A stretch of 64,000 nucleotides of DNA from Thermoanaerobaculales bacterium (GTDB lineage Bacteria > Acidobacteriota > Thermoanaerobaculia > Thermoanaerobaculales > Sulfomarinibacteraceae). A model generated the notes under the pieces. That model was not told the origin of the DNA. It worked only from the letters and a program-made list of their open reading frames with translations, and did not search any database. Made by a program: the position numbers and the translations under genes. Where the stretch lies: positions 1 through 64,000 of the forward strand of contig DAOPQC010000007.1 of the NCBI GenBank assembly GCA_035358815.1. Direction: 5' to 3'. This document shows, piece by piece, positions 17,916 to 26,303 of this stretch (positions within the stretch are counted from its first letter, which is position 1; every line of letters starts with the position of its first letter).

Positions 17916-18913
17916 GGATCAGCGTCATCGGCGGCGGCTCCTGGGGGACGGCGCTCGCCCACCAGCTGGCGCGCCGCGGCCACGAGGTGCGCCTGTGGGC
18001 GCTCGAGCGCGAGGTGGTCGAGGGGATCAACCGCAGCCATCGCAACCCGCTGTTCCTGGCCGACCTCGACGTGCACCCGGAGGTTGTGGCGGACGGCGAC
18101 CTGGCGGCCGTCGGCTCGTTCTCCGACACCTGGGTGTGGGTCGTCCCGGTGCAGCACAGCCGGTCCGTGATGGAGAGCCTGCGGCCGCAGGTCCGCGAAT
18201 CGACCGTGGTGGTGTCGTCGTCCAAGGGCCTCGAGGCCGACAGCCTGCGCCGGATGGACGAGATCGGGCACGAGGCCCTCGGCGTGCCGCCCGAGCGGTT
18301 CTGCTGCCTGTCCGGGCCGACCTTCGCCAGAGAGGTGCTGCGCGGCGATCCCTCGGCGGCGGTCGTCGCCTGCCCGGAGCTCGCGGTCGCGTCCCGCCTC
18401 CAGAGCGAGTTCTCGGACTACCACCTGCGGGTCTATGCCGGCACCGACCTGATCGGCGTCGCGCTCGCCGGCGCGCTCAAGAACGTGATCGCGATCGCCG
18501 CCGGGATCGTCGACGGTCTCGGCCTCGGCAGCAACACCCAGGCGGCGCTGATGACCCGGGGCCTGCACGAGATCACCCGGCTCGGCGTGGCGCTCGGCGC
18601 CGACGAGAAGACCTTCCGCGGGCTCGCCGGGATGGGCGACCTGGTGTTGACCTGCACCGGCGGCCTGTCCCGCAACCGGCAGGCCGGGCAGCGGCTCGGA
18701 CGTGGCGAGCGCCTCGAGGTGATCCTCGGCTCGATGCGGGAGGTGGTCGAGGGGGTGCGGACGGCGCCCGCGGCGGCCAGGCTAGCAGCCAACCACGGCG
18801 TCGCGATGCCGATCGCCGATGCGGTGAGCCGGCTGCTGCGGGGAGAGAGCGACCCCAAGACCGCGCTCAAGGAGCTGATGCTGCGCGAGCTCAAGGTCGA
18901 GACGAAGCTCTGA
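17912..18913 (+). CDS. gpsA: NAD(P)-dependent glycerol-3-phosphate dehydrogenase
   Basis: A 333-residue GpsA of normal length. The N-terminal dinucleotide-binding motif is VIGGGSWGTALAHQLA. Further family motifs are SSKGLE, LSGPTFAREV, the catalytic lysine in GALKNVIAIAAG, and GLAGMGDLVLTCTG. It reduces dihydroxyacetone phosphate to sn-glycerol-3-phosphate in the cytoplasm. The start ATG overlaps the plsY stop (ATGA). After the stop, 18914-19150 holds GATCTGGGGG-type and CGTTCCC simple repeats and no gene. Confidence 0.97.
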   Translation: MRISVIGGGSWGTALAHQLARRGHEVRLWALEREVVEGINRSHRNPLFLADLDVHPEVVADGDLAAVGSFSDTWVWVVPVQHSRSVMESLRPQVRESTVVVSSSKGLEADSLRRMDEIGHEALGVPPERFCCLSGPTFAREVLRGDPSAAVVACPELAVASRLQSEFSDYHLRVYAGTDLIGVALAGALKNVIAIAAGIVDGLGLGSNTQAALMTRGLHEITRLGVALGADEKTFRGLAGMGDLVLTCTGGLSRNRQAGQRLGRGERLEVILGSMREVVEGVRTAPAAARLAANHGVAMPIADAVSRLLRGESDPKTALKELMLRELKVETKL

Positions 18914-19150
18914 GGGAGAAGGGGATAGGATCTGGGATCTGGGGGCTAGGGCCTGCCCGTTCCCGTTCCCGAAGAGTCCTCGAAGGGACGGTGCGTTCGC
19001 GCGCCGGCTCGGGCCCGTCTCCGTGCCCGTGCCCGATGGGGTGCAGACGCCCGCGTCGCGACAGCACGCCCCTCAACCCGGCCCTGGGGTCTCGCGCGGG
19101 TTCACGGCGGAAGGGGCAGCGGAAGCGGGTGAGACCACCGTCCTGAGAGA

Positions 19151-19744
19151 TCACCCCGAGCGGTACTCGCTCTTGGGGACGCGCAGGCCGGGCACCAGCA
19201 GCCGCTCGGCGACGACCACGATCGCCTTGGGCAGCTCCGGGCAGGCGTGCTCGCACAGGCCGCAGCCGGTGCAAGCACCGGAGCCGACCAGCGGCCGGCC
19301 GCCGATCATCATGATCGCGCGGTCGGGGTAGGGGCAGGCCCGGTAGCAGCGGTCGCAGCGCTGGCCGTGGAAGGTGACGCACAGCCGGGGATCGACCTTG
19401 CCGATGCCGATGCGCACCCGCTCGGGCCCGCCGGGATCGGCGAGCGCCCCGTCCGGGCAGGCGGCGACGCACGGCAGGTCGGCGCACAGCGTGCACGGCC
19501 GGCGCGAGGGTGCGATCGCGGGGAGCTCGCCGCCGGCGCCGGCCGCGAGCATGAAGATGCTGTCCGATGGGCACACCGGGACGCAGTCGCCGCAGCCGGT
19601 GCACGCTTCGAGGAAGGACTGATCCGGGATCAGCGCGCCCGGCGGACGCAGCACGGTCGCCGCGTCGGGAGCGGCGAGCCGGGGGGGCCGGAATGGGTCG
19701 AGGAGACCCCGCAGCAGGTCGCGCCGGGTGCGGTGCCGGTCCAT
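19151..19744 (-). CDS. Four-cluster ferredoxin-type protein (NapF/NapG-like)
   Basis: A 197-residue protein with four groups of cysteines suited to four [4Fe-4S] clusters: CTGCGDCVPVCP, CTLCADLPCVAACP, CVTFHGQRCDRCYRACP and CTGCGLCEHACP. The spacing of the third group (a long insert before CDRC) resembles NapG/MauM-type ferredoxins. The N-terminus MDRHRTRRDLLRGLL has an RR pair and resembles the NapF start, but no hydrophobic segment follows, so Tat export is not supported. The ATG at 19744 is the first start that gives this N-terminus. No nitrate reductase or other oxidoreductase gene is adjacent, so its partner is unknown. Confidence 0.85.
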   Translation of the reverse strand: MDRHRTRRDLLRGLLDPFRPPRLAAPDAATVLRPPGALIPDQSFLEACTGCGDCVPVCPSDSIFMLAAGAGGELPAIAPSRRPCTLCADLPCVAACPDGALADPGGPERVRIGIGKVDPRLCVTFHGQRCDRCYRACPYPDRAIMMIGGRPLVGSGACTGCGLCEHACPELPKAIVVVAERLLVPGLRVPKSEYRSG

Positions 19745-19895
19745 CGCTGCGACTCTACACCAATCGGGCTGGAGGACGGGGAGAGGGTGAGAACGTGAGA
19801 AGGTGAGAAGGTGAGGCGACTTCCTACGTCCGATTGCGTCCGGCCTCGGGCTTCGGAGCTCGGATGGTCGGGGCGCCGGTGACCCCCGCCCACCC

Positions 19896-20219
19896 GAATT
19901 GAACCGCAAAGACGCGAAGCACGCAAAGGAAGCATGCCATGAGAGCAGAGGACCTCGCTTTGCGTACTTTGCGCCCTTCGCGGTTCAAACGAGCTTGCTG
20001 CCGCCCACCCGAATTGAACCGCAAAGACGCGAAGCACGCAAAGGAAGAACGCGATGAGAGTAGAAAACCTCCCTTTGCGTTCTCTGCGGTCTTCGCGGTT
20101 CAGACGAGCTTGCTGCCGCCCACCAGAGTTGAACCGCAGAGATCGCGGAGCACGCAGAGCAATCACGCGATGAGGTCAGAGGACCTCGCTTTGCGTTCTT
20201 CGCGTCCTTCGCGGTTCAG
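19896..20219. repeat. Three copies of the 115-bp palindromic repeat
   Basis: Units start near 19896, 20011 and 20126. They share arms, core and linker with the arrays at 1-1000 and 3923-4250. The first two open GAACCGCAAAGACGCGAAGC and the third GAACCGCAGAGATCGCGGAG, so both arm variants coexist in one array. It fills most of the space between the ferredoxin and the site-2 protease gene. Confidence 0.9.
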
Positions 20220-20304
20220 GTGGTGCTTACTGCCTCACTGCCTTTGGAGTGGAGGAGGGGGGACGCCGAGTCGGCCGGCCGCGTCATCGGGGTGGCCCCC
20301 GGGG

Positions 20305-21210
20305 TTACGGCGCCCCGATCCAGATCGGCCGCGGCGTGAAGCTGACGGCGAGGATCAGCAGGGCGAACCAGCCGAGCCACACCCGGCGCCGGTCGAGCGG
20401 AGCGTCCTCGTCGAGCACCGGCGGATGACGCGGACCGAGCAGCGCCAAGACGGCCGCCCACAGCAGCCAGCCCGGCCACAGCACGCCGAGCAGGGCGAGC
20501 GCGCCGAGGAGCGGCCAGGCGGCCGCGCGGTGGCGGCGGCCGAACAGCGCGGCGCTGACGTGGCCGCCGTCGAGCTGGAAGAACGGGAGCATGTTGAGGG
20601 CGGTGACGAACAGGCCGAACCACGCCGCCCACGCGGTGGGGTGGAGCATGATGTCCTGGCCGGGGGCGAGGTCGGAGAAGAACCAGCCGCGCGCCACGAG
20701 CCGGAACAGGATCGGCTCGCCGAAGGAGATCCCCTGCGCCTCCGGGGCGATCTCCTGGACGCCGGACAGCGCGCTGCCGGCGACGAGAAAGGGCAGTGTT
20801 GCCAGGAAACCGGCGACCGGGCCCCACGCCCCGACGTCGAGGAGCTGCCGCCGGGTCCGGATCGGCTCCTTGATGCGGATGATGGCCCCCAGGGTGCCCG
20901 GGCTGAACGGCAGCGGCAGGGGCATCGGCAGGAAGTACGGGAGAGTCGCGCGCAGTCCGTGGTGGCGGGCCGCCGCGAAGTGGCCCATCTCGTGGGCGAG
21001 CAGGATCGTCAGCAGCGGCAGGGAGAACTTCAGGCCCTCCACCAGGAGCCCCGGATCACGCAGCCGCTCGAGGAAGTCAGCGCTCGACAGCCAGCCGTAG
21101 TAGAGGCCGCCGCACAGGGTCGCGGAGGCAACCGTCAGCAGGAAGAGCAGGACGTGGGGCCAGAGCCGGCGCGGGGGGTGCTGCGGGCGATCAAAAACCC
21201 CGGCGGGCAT
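20305..21210 (-). CDS. Site-2 protease family (M50) membrane metalloprotease
   Basis: A membrane protein of about 301 residues with several hydrophobic helices. The zinc site HEMGH (in LLAHEMGHFAAARHHG) and the second M50 motif NMLPFFQLDGGH are both intact. This supports an intramembrane protease rather than a pseudoenzyme. The start is uncertain. The ATG at 21210 lies in the loop of a terminator-like hairpin; a GTG at 21252, two bases after the HU stop, would add 14 residues and allow translational coupling with HU. The gene follows HU on the minus strand. The substrate is unknown. Confidence 0.88.
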   Translation of the reverse strand: MPAGVFDRPQHPPRRLWPHVLLFLLTVASATLCGGLYYGWLSSADFLERLRDPGLLVEGLKFSLPLLTILLAHEMGHFAAARHHGLRATLPYFLPMPLPLPFSPGTLGAIIRIKEPIRTRRQLLDVGAWGPVAGFLATLPFLVAGSALSGVQEIAPEAQGISFGEPILFRLVARGWFFSDLAPGQDIMLHPTAWAAWFGLFVTALNMLPFFQLDGGHVSAALFGRRHRAAAWPLLGALALLGVLWPGWLLWAAVLALLGPRHPPVLDEDAPLDRRRVWLGWFALLILAVSFTPRPIWIGAP

Positions 21211-21221
21211 GCCGCCGGGGT
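21193..21221 (-). terminator. Intrinsic-terminator hairpin whose loop holds the site-2 protease ATG
   Basis: On the minus strand ACCCCGGCGG and CCGCCGGGGT form a perfect 10-bp stem with loop CATGC, followed by TTTTT (21193-21197). It is 34 nt after the HU stop and is positioned as the HU terminator. The ATG in the loop is the candidate start of the downstream protease gene. Confidence 0.8.
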
Positions 21222-21254
21222 CAGGACAATGCGGGATCTCGTTCCAGGTCACGC

Positions 21255-21524
21255 CTACTGCATGTTCCGCAGGGCCTTGCCGGGCTTGAAGCGAATGGTC
21301 TTTCCGGGGGGGATCTCGACCTCGTGACCGGTCTTGGGGTTGCGCCCGATGCCGCGCTTGCGGTCCTTGACCAGGAAGACGCCGAACCCCCGCAGCTCGA
21401 TCCGGTCGCCGCGCAGCAGCGCGTCCCTCATCCCGTCGAACAGCGCGTTGACGGCATCCGCGGCCTTCGGCTTCGGAAGATCGGTCGCATCCATCACCTT
21501 TTCGACGAGATCCGACTTGATCAT
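21255..21524 (-). CDS. hup: HU-family DNA-binding protein
   Basis: An 89-residue HU/IHF protein of typical length. The DNA-binding arm shows GFGVFLVKDRKRGIGRNPKT followed by GHEVEIPPGKTIRFKPG, and the N-terminus begins MIKSDLVEKVMDATDLPK. It bends and compacts DNA as a dimer. The ATG at 21524 follows GGAGGAGGGG. A strong promoter is visible upstream (21555-21583) and a terminator-like hairpin downstream (21193-21221). Confidence 0.96.
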   Translation of the reverse strand: MIKSDLVEKVMDATDLPKPKAADAVNALFDGMRDALLRGDRIELRGFGVFLVKDRKRGIGRNPKTGHEVEIPPGKTIRFKPGKALRNMQ

Positions 21525-21554
21525 CCCCTCCTCCTTCCGTCGACACGAAGCGAA

Positions 21555-21583
21555 AACATAGCGTCAAGCCCACCGGCTGTCAA
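21555..21583 (-). promoter_or_regulatory. Sigma70-type promoter of the HU gene
   Basis: On the minus strand TTGACA (21578-21583) and TATGTT (21555-21560) are 17 bp apart. The expected start near 21548 gives a short leader with the GGAGGAGG site. Confidence 0.8.
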
Positions 21584-21622
21584 GGACGAAACCTCCGCTG
21601 CCGGTGGCGCCCGAGTGCGCTC

Positions 21623-22030
21623 CTAGAAGGGCACATCGTCGACGTCGTCCGGGTAGCTCTGGGCGACTGCTTCGTAGCGCTCGCGCGGCGCTCCCGACTC
21701 GGAGCCCTGGGGAGACCCGAGCATCTCCATGGTCTGCGCGTGGATCTCGGTGAAGTACTTCTTCTGGCCGTCCTGCTCGTAGGTCCTGGTCCGGATCGAG
21801 CCCTCGATGTACAGCTGCTTGCCCTTCGTCACGTAGCGCTCACAGATCTCGGCGAGCTTGTCCCAGGCGACGATGTTGTGCCACTCCGTTCGCGGGTTGC
21901 CCTTCTCGTCCTTGGAGCGCTTGTCGGTGGTCGCCAGCGAGAAGGTCGCGATGTGGGTGCCGCTCGGCAGCGACTTCAGCACCGGGTCACGCCCGACGTG
22001 GCCCACGAGGATGACCTTGTTGATGCCCAT
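21623..22030 (-). CDS. ssb: Single-stranded DNA-binding protein
   Basis: A 135-residue SSB. The OB-fold N-terminus reads MGINKVILVGHVGRDP, with WHNIVAWDKLAEI and GKQLYIEGSIRTRTY in the middle. The acidic tail ends DDVDDVPF, the protein-interaction tip conserved in bacterial SSBs. It coats single-stranded DNA in replication and repair. The ATG at 22030 follows an AAGGAGA-type site. It is upstream of HU on the same strand. Confidence 0.97.
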   Translation of the reverse strand: MGINKVILVGHVGRDPVLKSLPSGTHIATFSLATTDKRSKDEKGNPRTEWHNIVAWDKLAEICERYVTKGKQLYIEGSIRTRTYEQDGQKKYFTEIHAQTMEMLGSPQGSESGAPRERYEAVAQSYPDDVDDVPF

Positions 22031-22181
22031 TGATGTCTCCTTCCCGCGTGGACGGGGGGTATCGCCGATGGTAGCACAGCCGCGGGCGAGGAGCAGGGGC
22101 CGTTTTCAGGTGCCGTCAAACGATCGGGCTCCGAAGCGGAAGCGGGCACGGATCCGGGTCTGCCGAGACGCGACTGGGCGA

Positions 22182-22288
22182 GGGAACGGGAACGGGAACC
22201 CTTCGACTCGCGGCGCCCTTGCGCCGCTCGCTCAGGGCAGGCTCCTCGGGCGCGGGCGCGGAAGCGGAAGCGGAAGGGGAAGGGGGCG
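22182..22288. repeat. GGGAAC and GGAAGC hexanucleotide repeats in the ssb-murJ spacer
   Basis: GGGAACGGGAACGGGAACC at 22182-22200 and a GCGGAAGCGGAAG-type run at 22249-22288 occupy the divergent spacer. No gene is visible in 22031-22355. Confidence 0.75.
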
Positions 22289-22355
22289 GATTCCGCCACA
22301 CGGTCGCCACGCCTGTGCCGCCGGGAGACCGCACCGTGGGTGGTACTCTTCCGGC

Positions 22356-23927
22356 GTGAACGACGAGCAGCGCCTGCTCCGCCACGCGACGCGGATGGCC
22401 ATCGTCACCCTGCTGAGCCGGCTCACGGGCTACGTCCGCGACAAGGTGCTGGCATGGGTGCTCGGCGCGGACGCCCTCAACGACGCCTTTCGCACCGCCT
22501 TCCGAATCCCGAACGCCTTTCGGGCGCTGCTCGCCGAAGGCGCCCTACACGCTGCCTTCGTGCCGGCGCTGGCCCGCCTCGCCGACGACGGGGAGTCGGG
22601 TCGCGAGGCTCGCGAGCTGGTTCGCGGGCTGACGGCGGCGCTGCTGCTCGCGACCAGTGCCGTGGTCGGGCTCGGGATCGTGCTCTCGCCGTGGCTGGTG
22701 CGGCTCTACGCACCGGGCTTCGTAGGCGATGCGGAGACCTTCGGGTCGGCCGTGCTGATGAACCGGCTGATGTTCCCGTACCTCGCCCTGGTCTCGCTGG
22801 CCGCGCTGCTCCAGGGAGTGCTGAACAGCCGCGAGCGCTTCCTGCTGCCGGCGGCGACCCCGATCGTCTTCAACCTGACTGTGGCGGCGGGCGGGTGGTG
22901 GCTGTCGCGGGGCAGCGCGCCCGCGCCGGTGGTGCTGTCGCTCGCGGTGCTGGTCGGTGGAGCGCTCCAGTTCCTGATGCAGCTGCCGGCAGTGCGGGCC
23001 TTCGGCTTCCGCGTGACCCCTCTCCTGCGCGCGCTGAGGTCCCCCGCGGTGTCGGGCGTGCTGGTGCTGATGCTGCCGGGCATCGCCGTGCTCGGGCTCA
23101 ACCAGATCAACCAGTTCGTCACCAACCGCTTCGCGTCGTACCTCGGCGAGGGCGCGGTCACGGTCCAGTTCTACGCCTACCGGGTCACCGAGCTGATGTA
23201 CGGCGGCATCGTCGTCCAGCTCACGACCGTGCTGCTGCCGATGATGTCGAGGCAGCTCCGGCAGGAGCCGGCAGCGGCCTCGGCGACCCTGCTCGACACC
23301 GTCCGTCTGGTCAGCTTCATCACGCTGCCGACCGCGACCGTGCTCACGGTGGCGGCCCGCCCGGTGATCGGCCTGCTGTTCGGCGGCGGTCGCTTCGACG
23401 CCGCGGCGGTGGCGGCCACCGGCACGACGCTCGCCGCCTACGCGTTCGGCCTGGTGGCGCTCGGCCACTCGAAGGTGGTCGCGAGCGCCTTCTTCGCCCA
23501 GCAGAACACCCGCACCCCAATGGCCGGCAGCGCGCTGGCGCTGGTGGTGTTCACGGTCGCCTGCTGGCTGCTCTCCGCGCCGCTCGGGGTGCCCGGGCTC
23601 GGGCTTGCCAACACGATCGCGATGTTCGCCTACGCGGTGGTGCTGACGGTGACCTACCACCGACGGTACGGCTTGGCCGGCGCGCCGATCGCGCCGACGC
23701 TGCTGGCGATCGGCCGCCAGCTCGCTGCCAGCGCTGCGGTCGGCTGGGGCCTGTGGCTGGCCCTGCCGTGGATCGCCGGCGTCGAGCGCACCGGCGGGGG
23801 CGAGGCGCTGCGGGTGCTCGCGGTGCTCGGACCGGCGGCCGGCGCCTACGTCGCGCTGGTCGTCCTGCTGGGCGGGCGGGAGCCGGCGGCGCTGCTCGAC
23901 GCGCTGCGGGGCCGGAGGCGGCAGTGA
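22356..23927 (+). CDS. murJ: Lipid II flippase MurJ
   Basis: A 523-residue polytopic membrane protein of the MOP superfamily. The family N-terminus is recognisable: ATRMAIVTLLSRLTGYVRDK, ALNDAFRTAFRIPN and LLAEGALHAAFVPAL. Around 14 hydrophobic helices follow. It flips lipid II across the inner membrane for peptidoglycan synthesis. The start chosen is the GTG at 22356, the first that gives the family N-terminus; no ribosome site is evident. A TACTCT hexamer ends 7 nt before it, so the message may be leaderless. It overlaps dtd by 4 nt. Confidence 0.94.
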   Translation: MNDEQRLLRHATRMAIVTLLSRLTGYVRDKVLAWVLGADALNDAFRTAFRIPNAFRALLAEGALHAAFVPALARLADDGESGREARELVRGLTAALLLATSAVVGLGIVLSPWLVRLYAPGFVGDAETFGSAVLMNRLMFPYLALVSLAALLQGVLNSRERFLLPAATPIVFNLTVAAGGWWLSRGSAPAPVVLSLAVLVGGALQFLMQLPAVRAFGFRVTPLLRALRSPAVSGVLVLMLPGIAVLGLNQINQFVTNRFASYLGEGAVTVQFYAYRVTELMYGGIVVQLTTVLLPMMSRQLRQEPAAASATLLDTVRLVSFITLPTATVLTVAARPVIGLLFGGGRFDAAAVAATGTTLAAYAFGLVALGHSKVVASAFFAQQNTRTPMAGSALALVVFTVACWLLSAPLGVPGLGLANTIAMFAYAVVLTVTYHRRYGLAGAPIAPTLLAIGRQLAASAAVGWGLWLALPWIAGVERTGGGEALRVLAVLGPAAGAYVALVVLLGGREPAALLDALRGRRRQ

Positions 23928-24385
23928 AGCTGGTGATCCAGCGGGTGTCGCGCGCCGAGGTTCGAGTGGCGGGCGCCGCGGTCGGCCGGATCGGGGCCGG
24001 CATGGCCGTGCTGGTCGGCCTCGAGCGGGGCGACGGCGACGAGCAGCTCGAGCGGGCCGCCCGCCGCCTGACCACCCTGCGCATCTTCGAGGACGACGGC
24101 GGCCGGATCAACCGCGGCGTCGACGAGGTCGGCGGCGAGCTGCTGCTGGTCTCCCAGTTCACCCTCGCCGGGTCGATTCGCAGGGGCCGGCGGCCGAGCT
24201 TCGACCGTGCGATGCCGGCCGACGCGGCCCAGCCGCTGTTCGACCGGTTCGTGGCGCGGCTGCGCGCCGAGGGGCTGACCGTCGAGACCGGGAGGTTCGG
24301 GGCGCTGATGGAGGTCGAGATGGTGAACGATGGGCCGGTCACCCTGCTCTGGGATGACCCGCCTTCCAGCGCCGACGCTGAGTAG
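23924..24385 (+). CDS. dtd: D-aminoacyl-tRNA deacylase
   Basis: A 153-residue Dtd of normal length with the two signature motifs that form the cross-subunit active site: LLVSQFTLAG (SQFT) and MVNDGPVTLL (Gly-cisPro region). It removes D-amino acids from mischarged tRNA. The start is the GTG at 23924, giving VKLVIQRVSRAEV, with GGAGG upstream and a GTGA overlap with murJ, so the two genes are coupled. Confidence 0.96.
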   Translation: MKLVIQRVSRAEVRVAGAAVGRIGAGMAVLVGLERGDGDEQLERAARRLTTLRIFEDDGGRINRGVDEVGGELLLVSQFTLAGSIRRGRRPSFDRAMPADAAQPLFDRFVARLRAEGLTVETGRFGALMEVEMVNDGPVTLLWDDPPSSADAE

Positions 24386-24490
24386 CTCGATCACCTGCGC
24401 TCGTTTCCCTATTTGAGTGTCACGGCGGAGCCCAGGGTGACGCCGGATGCCCGGGCCCGAAGGTGCTGCGAGGTTTCAGAGTTTGTTTTT

Positions 24491-24602
24491 CGGGAACGGG
24501 AACGGGAGCGGGAACGGGAGGGTGGGCGGCCCTGACCCCTGACCCCTATCCCCCAGATCCCAGATCCTAGGCCCCAGATCCTAGATCCTGGATCCTAGAC
24601 CC
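24491..24602. repeat. GGGAAC hexamers followed by CCCCTGA and GATCCTAG-type repeats
   Basis: GGGAACGGGAACGGGAGC hexamers (24491-24521) are followed by CCCTGACCCCTGACCCCT (24529-24548) and several CCAGATCCTAG-type units (24550-24602). The last GATCCTAG unit supplies the stop codon (TAG, 24597-24595) of the minus-strand processing protease. Confidence 0.85.
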
Positions 24603-26184
24603 TCTCCTTCTGAACGCGCTCCTGCCAGACCCGCCACATGTCCTGGGCGTCGGGCAGCAGGCCGAGCGCGGCTTCGATCTGGTCGTCGGACTCGACCGCC
24701 TCCCGGTAGCCGGCCTCCAGGCCCTGGGTCGCGTTGAGGATCTCGATCCGGATGCCGCGGGCGGCGTCGTCCATGCCCTGCGCATCGGAGCGCAGCGCCG
24801 CCAACGCGTCGGCTGTCAGGATCTCCTCGCTGGCGACCCACTCGAGGAAGCGGTCGAGGACCGCATCGTCGACCGCAAAGCGCGCTCCGAACTCCGCCTT
24901 CTCGCTCTCTGGGACGTCCTGGAGCAGCTGGATCGCGAAGCGGAAGAACGCGGTGTCGCCGTAGAGCAGCACCAGCTCCTCCGAGAACGGCCGGCCGACC
25001 ACCTCGACGTCGGGGGCGATCCCGCCGCCGCCGAGCACCGACCGCCCGGCGTCGGTCTCGAAGGTGTTCCCGGGCTCGTCCGGGGACCCGTTGCGGTGGG
25101 TCACGTAGTCGATGAACGAGTCGTAGTCGCGCTGGATGCTGCGCCCGGAAGGGGTGTAGTAGCGGGCCGTGGTCAGCGCCAGCCCGGTGTCGCGAACCGT
25201 GAACACGGTCTGCACGAGGCCCTTGCCCCAGGTGGTCTCGCCGACCACCAGCCCGCGATCGTGGTCCTGCACCGCGCCGGCGACAATCTCTGACGCCGAC
25301 GCCGAGCCCTCGTTGACGAGGACCACCAGCGGCCCCTCGAAGGGCCGGCCGCGCCCGGGCGCGGTCAACCTCGAGACGCTGTCGGGAGTGCGGCCCCGCG
25401 TCGACACGATGAGCTGGCCCTCGCGGAGGAAGAAGTTCGAGATCCCGACCGCAGCGTCGAGCTGGCCGCCCGGGTTGTTGCGGAGGTCGAAGATGAGGTC
25501 GGTCATGCCCTGGTCGCGGAGCACATTCATCGCGTCGCCGACCTCGCGGACGCTGGTCGATGTGAACTCGGAGAGCCGGATGTAGCCGATGCCGGGCTGC
25601 AGCATGAAGGCGAAGCGCACGGAATCCTGCGGGATCCTGGCCCTGGTGATCTCCACATCGAAGGGAGTGGCGAGCCCGGGCCGCCGGATGGTCAGCAGGA
25701 CCGCCGAGCCCTCGGGCCCGCGGACCCGATCGACCACCTCGTCGAGATTCAGCTCCTCGGTCGGCTCGCCGCCGACGGCCGCGATGACGTCGCCGGCGCG
25801 CAGGCCCATCTGGGCGGCCGGCGTCCCGGCCATCGGCGCGATGACGGTCACGTTGCCGTCACGGCGCGCGATGATGATGCCGATGCCGAAGAACGACCCC
25901 TCCTGCCGCGCCCGCATCTGCTGGAACGAGCGTGGGTCCATGTAGTTGGAGTGCGGGTCGAGCACCTCGAGCATGCCGTGGATGCCGTCGTAGATGAGGT
26001 CGTCGGGCGCAGTCTCGTCGGGCAGCCACTCGAGCATGCCGTCGACGATGCGCGACGCGCGCGTCACGACGGTCGTCTCGCTGTCGGGGATCGAGCGCTC
26101 GCCGAACAGTGCGCCGGTGGCGGACGCGACGAGCACGACGGTGGTGACGACGATCAGCGGCACTTGCCAGCGGCGGGGCTTCAT
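24595..26184 (-). CDS. C-terminal processing protease (S41, PDZ-containing)
   Basis: A 529-residue periplasmic protease anchored by one N-terminal helix (about 8-27). A PDZ domain (about 95-180; GSFFGIGI, AGDVIAAVGGEP) precedes the S41 domain. The catalytic serine is in NEGSASASEIVAGA and the lysine in GETTWGKGLVQT; DLRNNPGGQLDAAV is the substrate-groove motif. The ATG at 26184 is preferred over the ATG at 26220 because the promoter seen at 26220-26248 would start transcription near 26213, downstream of the earlier ATG. The C-terminus ends directly in a simple repeat that provides the stop codon. Confidence 0.93.
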   Translation of the reverse strand: MKPRRWQVPLIVVTTVVLVASATGALFGERSIPDSETTVVTRASRIVDGMLEWLPDETAPDDLIYDGIHGMLEVLDPHSNYMDPRSFQQMRARQEGSFFGIGIIIARRDGNVTVIAPMAGTPAAQMGLRAGDVIAAVGGEPTEELNLDEVVDRVRGPEGSAVLLTIRRPGLATPFDVEITRARIPQDSVRFAFMLQPGIGYIRLSEFTSTSVREVGDAMNVLRDQGMTDLIFDLRNNPGGQLDAAVGISNFFLREGQLIVSTRGRTPDSVSRLTAPGRGRPFEGPLVVLVNEGSASASEIVAGAVQDHDRGLVVGETTWGKGLVQTVFTVRDTGLALTTARYYTPSGRSIQRDYDSFIDYVTHRNGSPDEPGNTFETDAGRSVLGGGGIAPDVEVVGRPFSEELVLLYGDTAFFRFAIQLLQDVPESEKAEFGARFAVDDAVLDRFLEWVASEEILTADALAALRSDAQGMDDAARGIRIEILNATQGLEAGYREAVESDDQIEAALGLLPDAQDMWRVWQERVQKERV

Positions 26185-26219
26185 GTCAGGGTTGGCTCCC
26201 GTTCCTTCATCCAACTGCA

Positions 26220-26248
26220 ACTCTAGCCGACTCCGCCTTTAATCCCAA
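26220..26248 (-). promoter_or_regulatory. Promoter of the S41 protease gene
   Basis: On the minus strand TTGGGA (26243-26248) and TAGAGT (26220-26225) are separated by 17 bp. Transcription would begin near 26213, leaving a leader of about 30 nt before the ATG at 26184. Confidence 0.6.
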
Positions 26249-26303
26249 GGTCCGAGCCGCGGCCGGAGGCTCGCAGACGCTATACTGGGCACCGGAGGTC
26301 CGC

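Noticed and set aside
19700..19744. Tat signal peptide on the four-cluster ferredoxin
   Set aside because: An RR pair is present but no hydrophobic helix follows.
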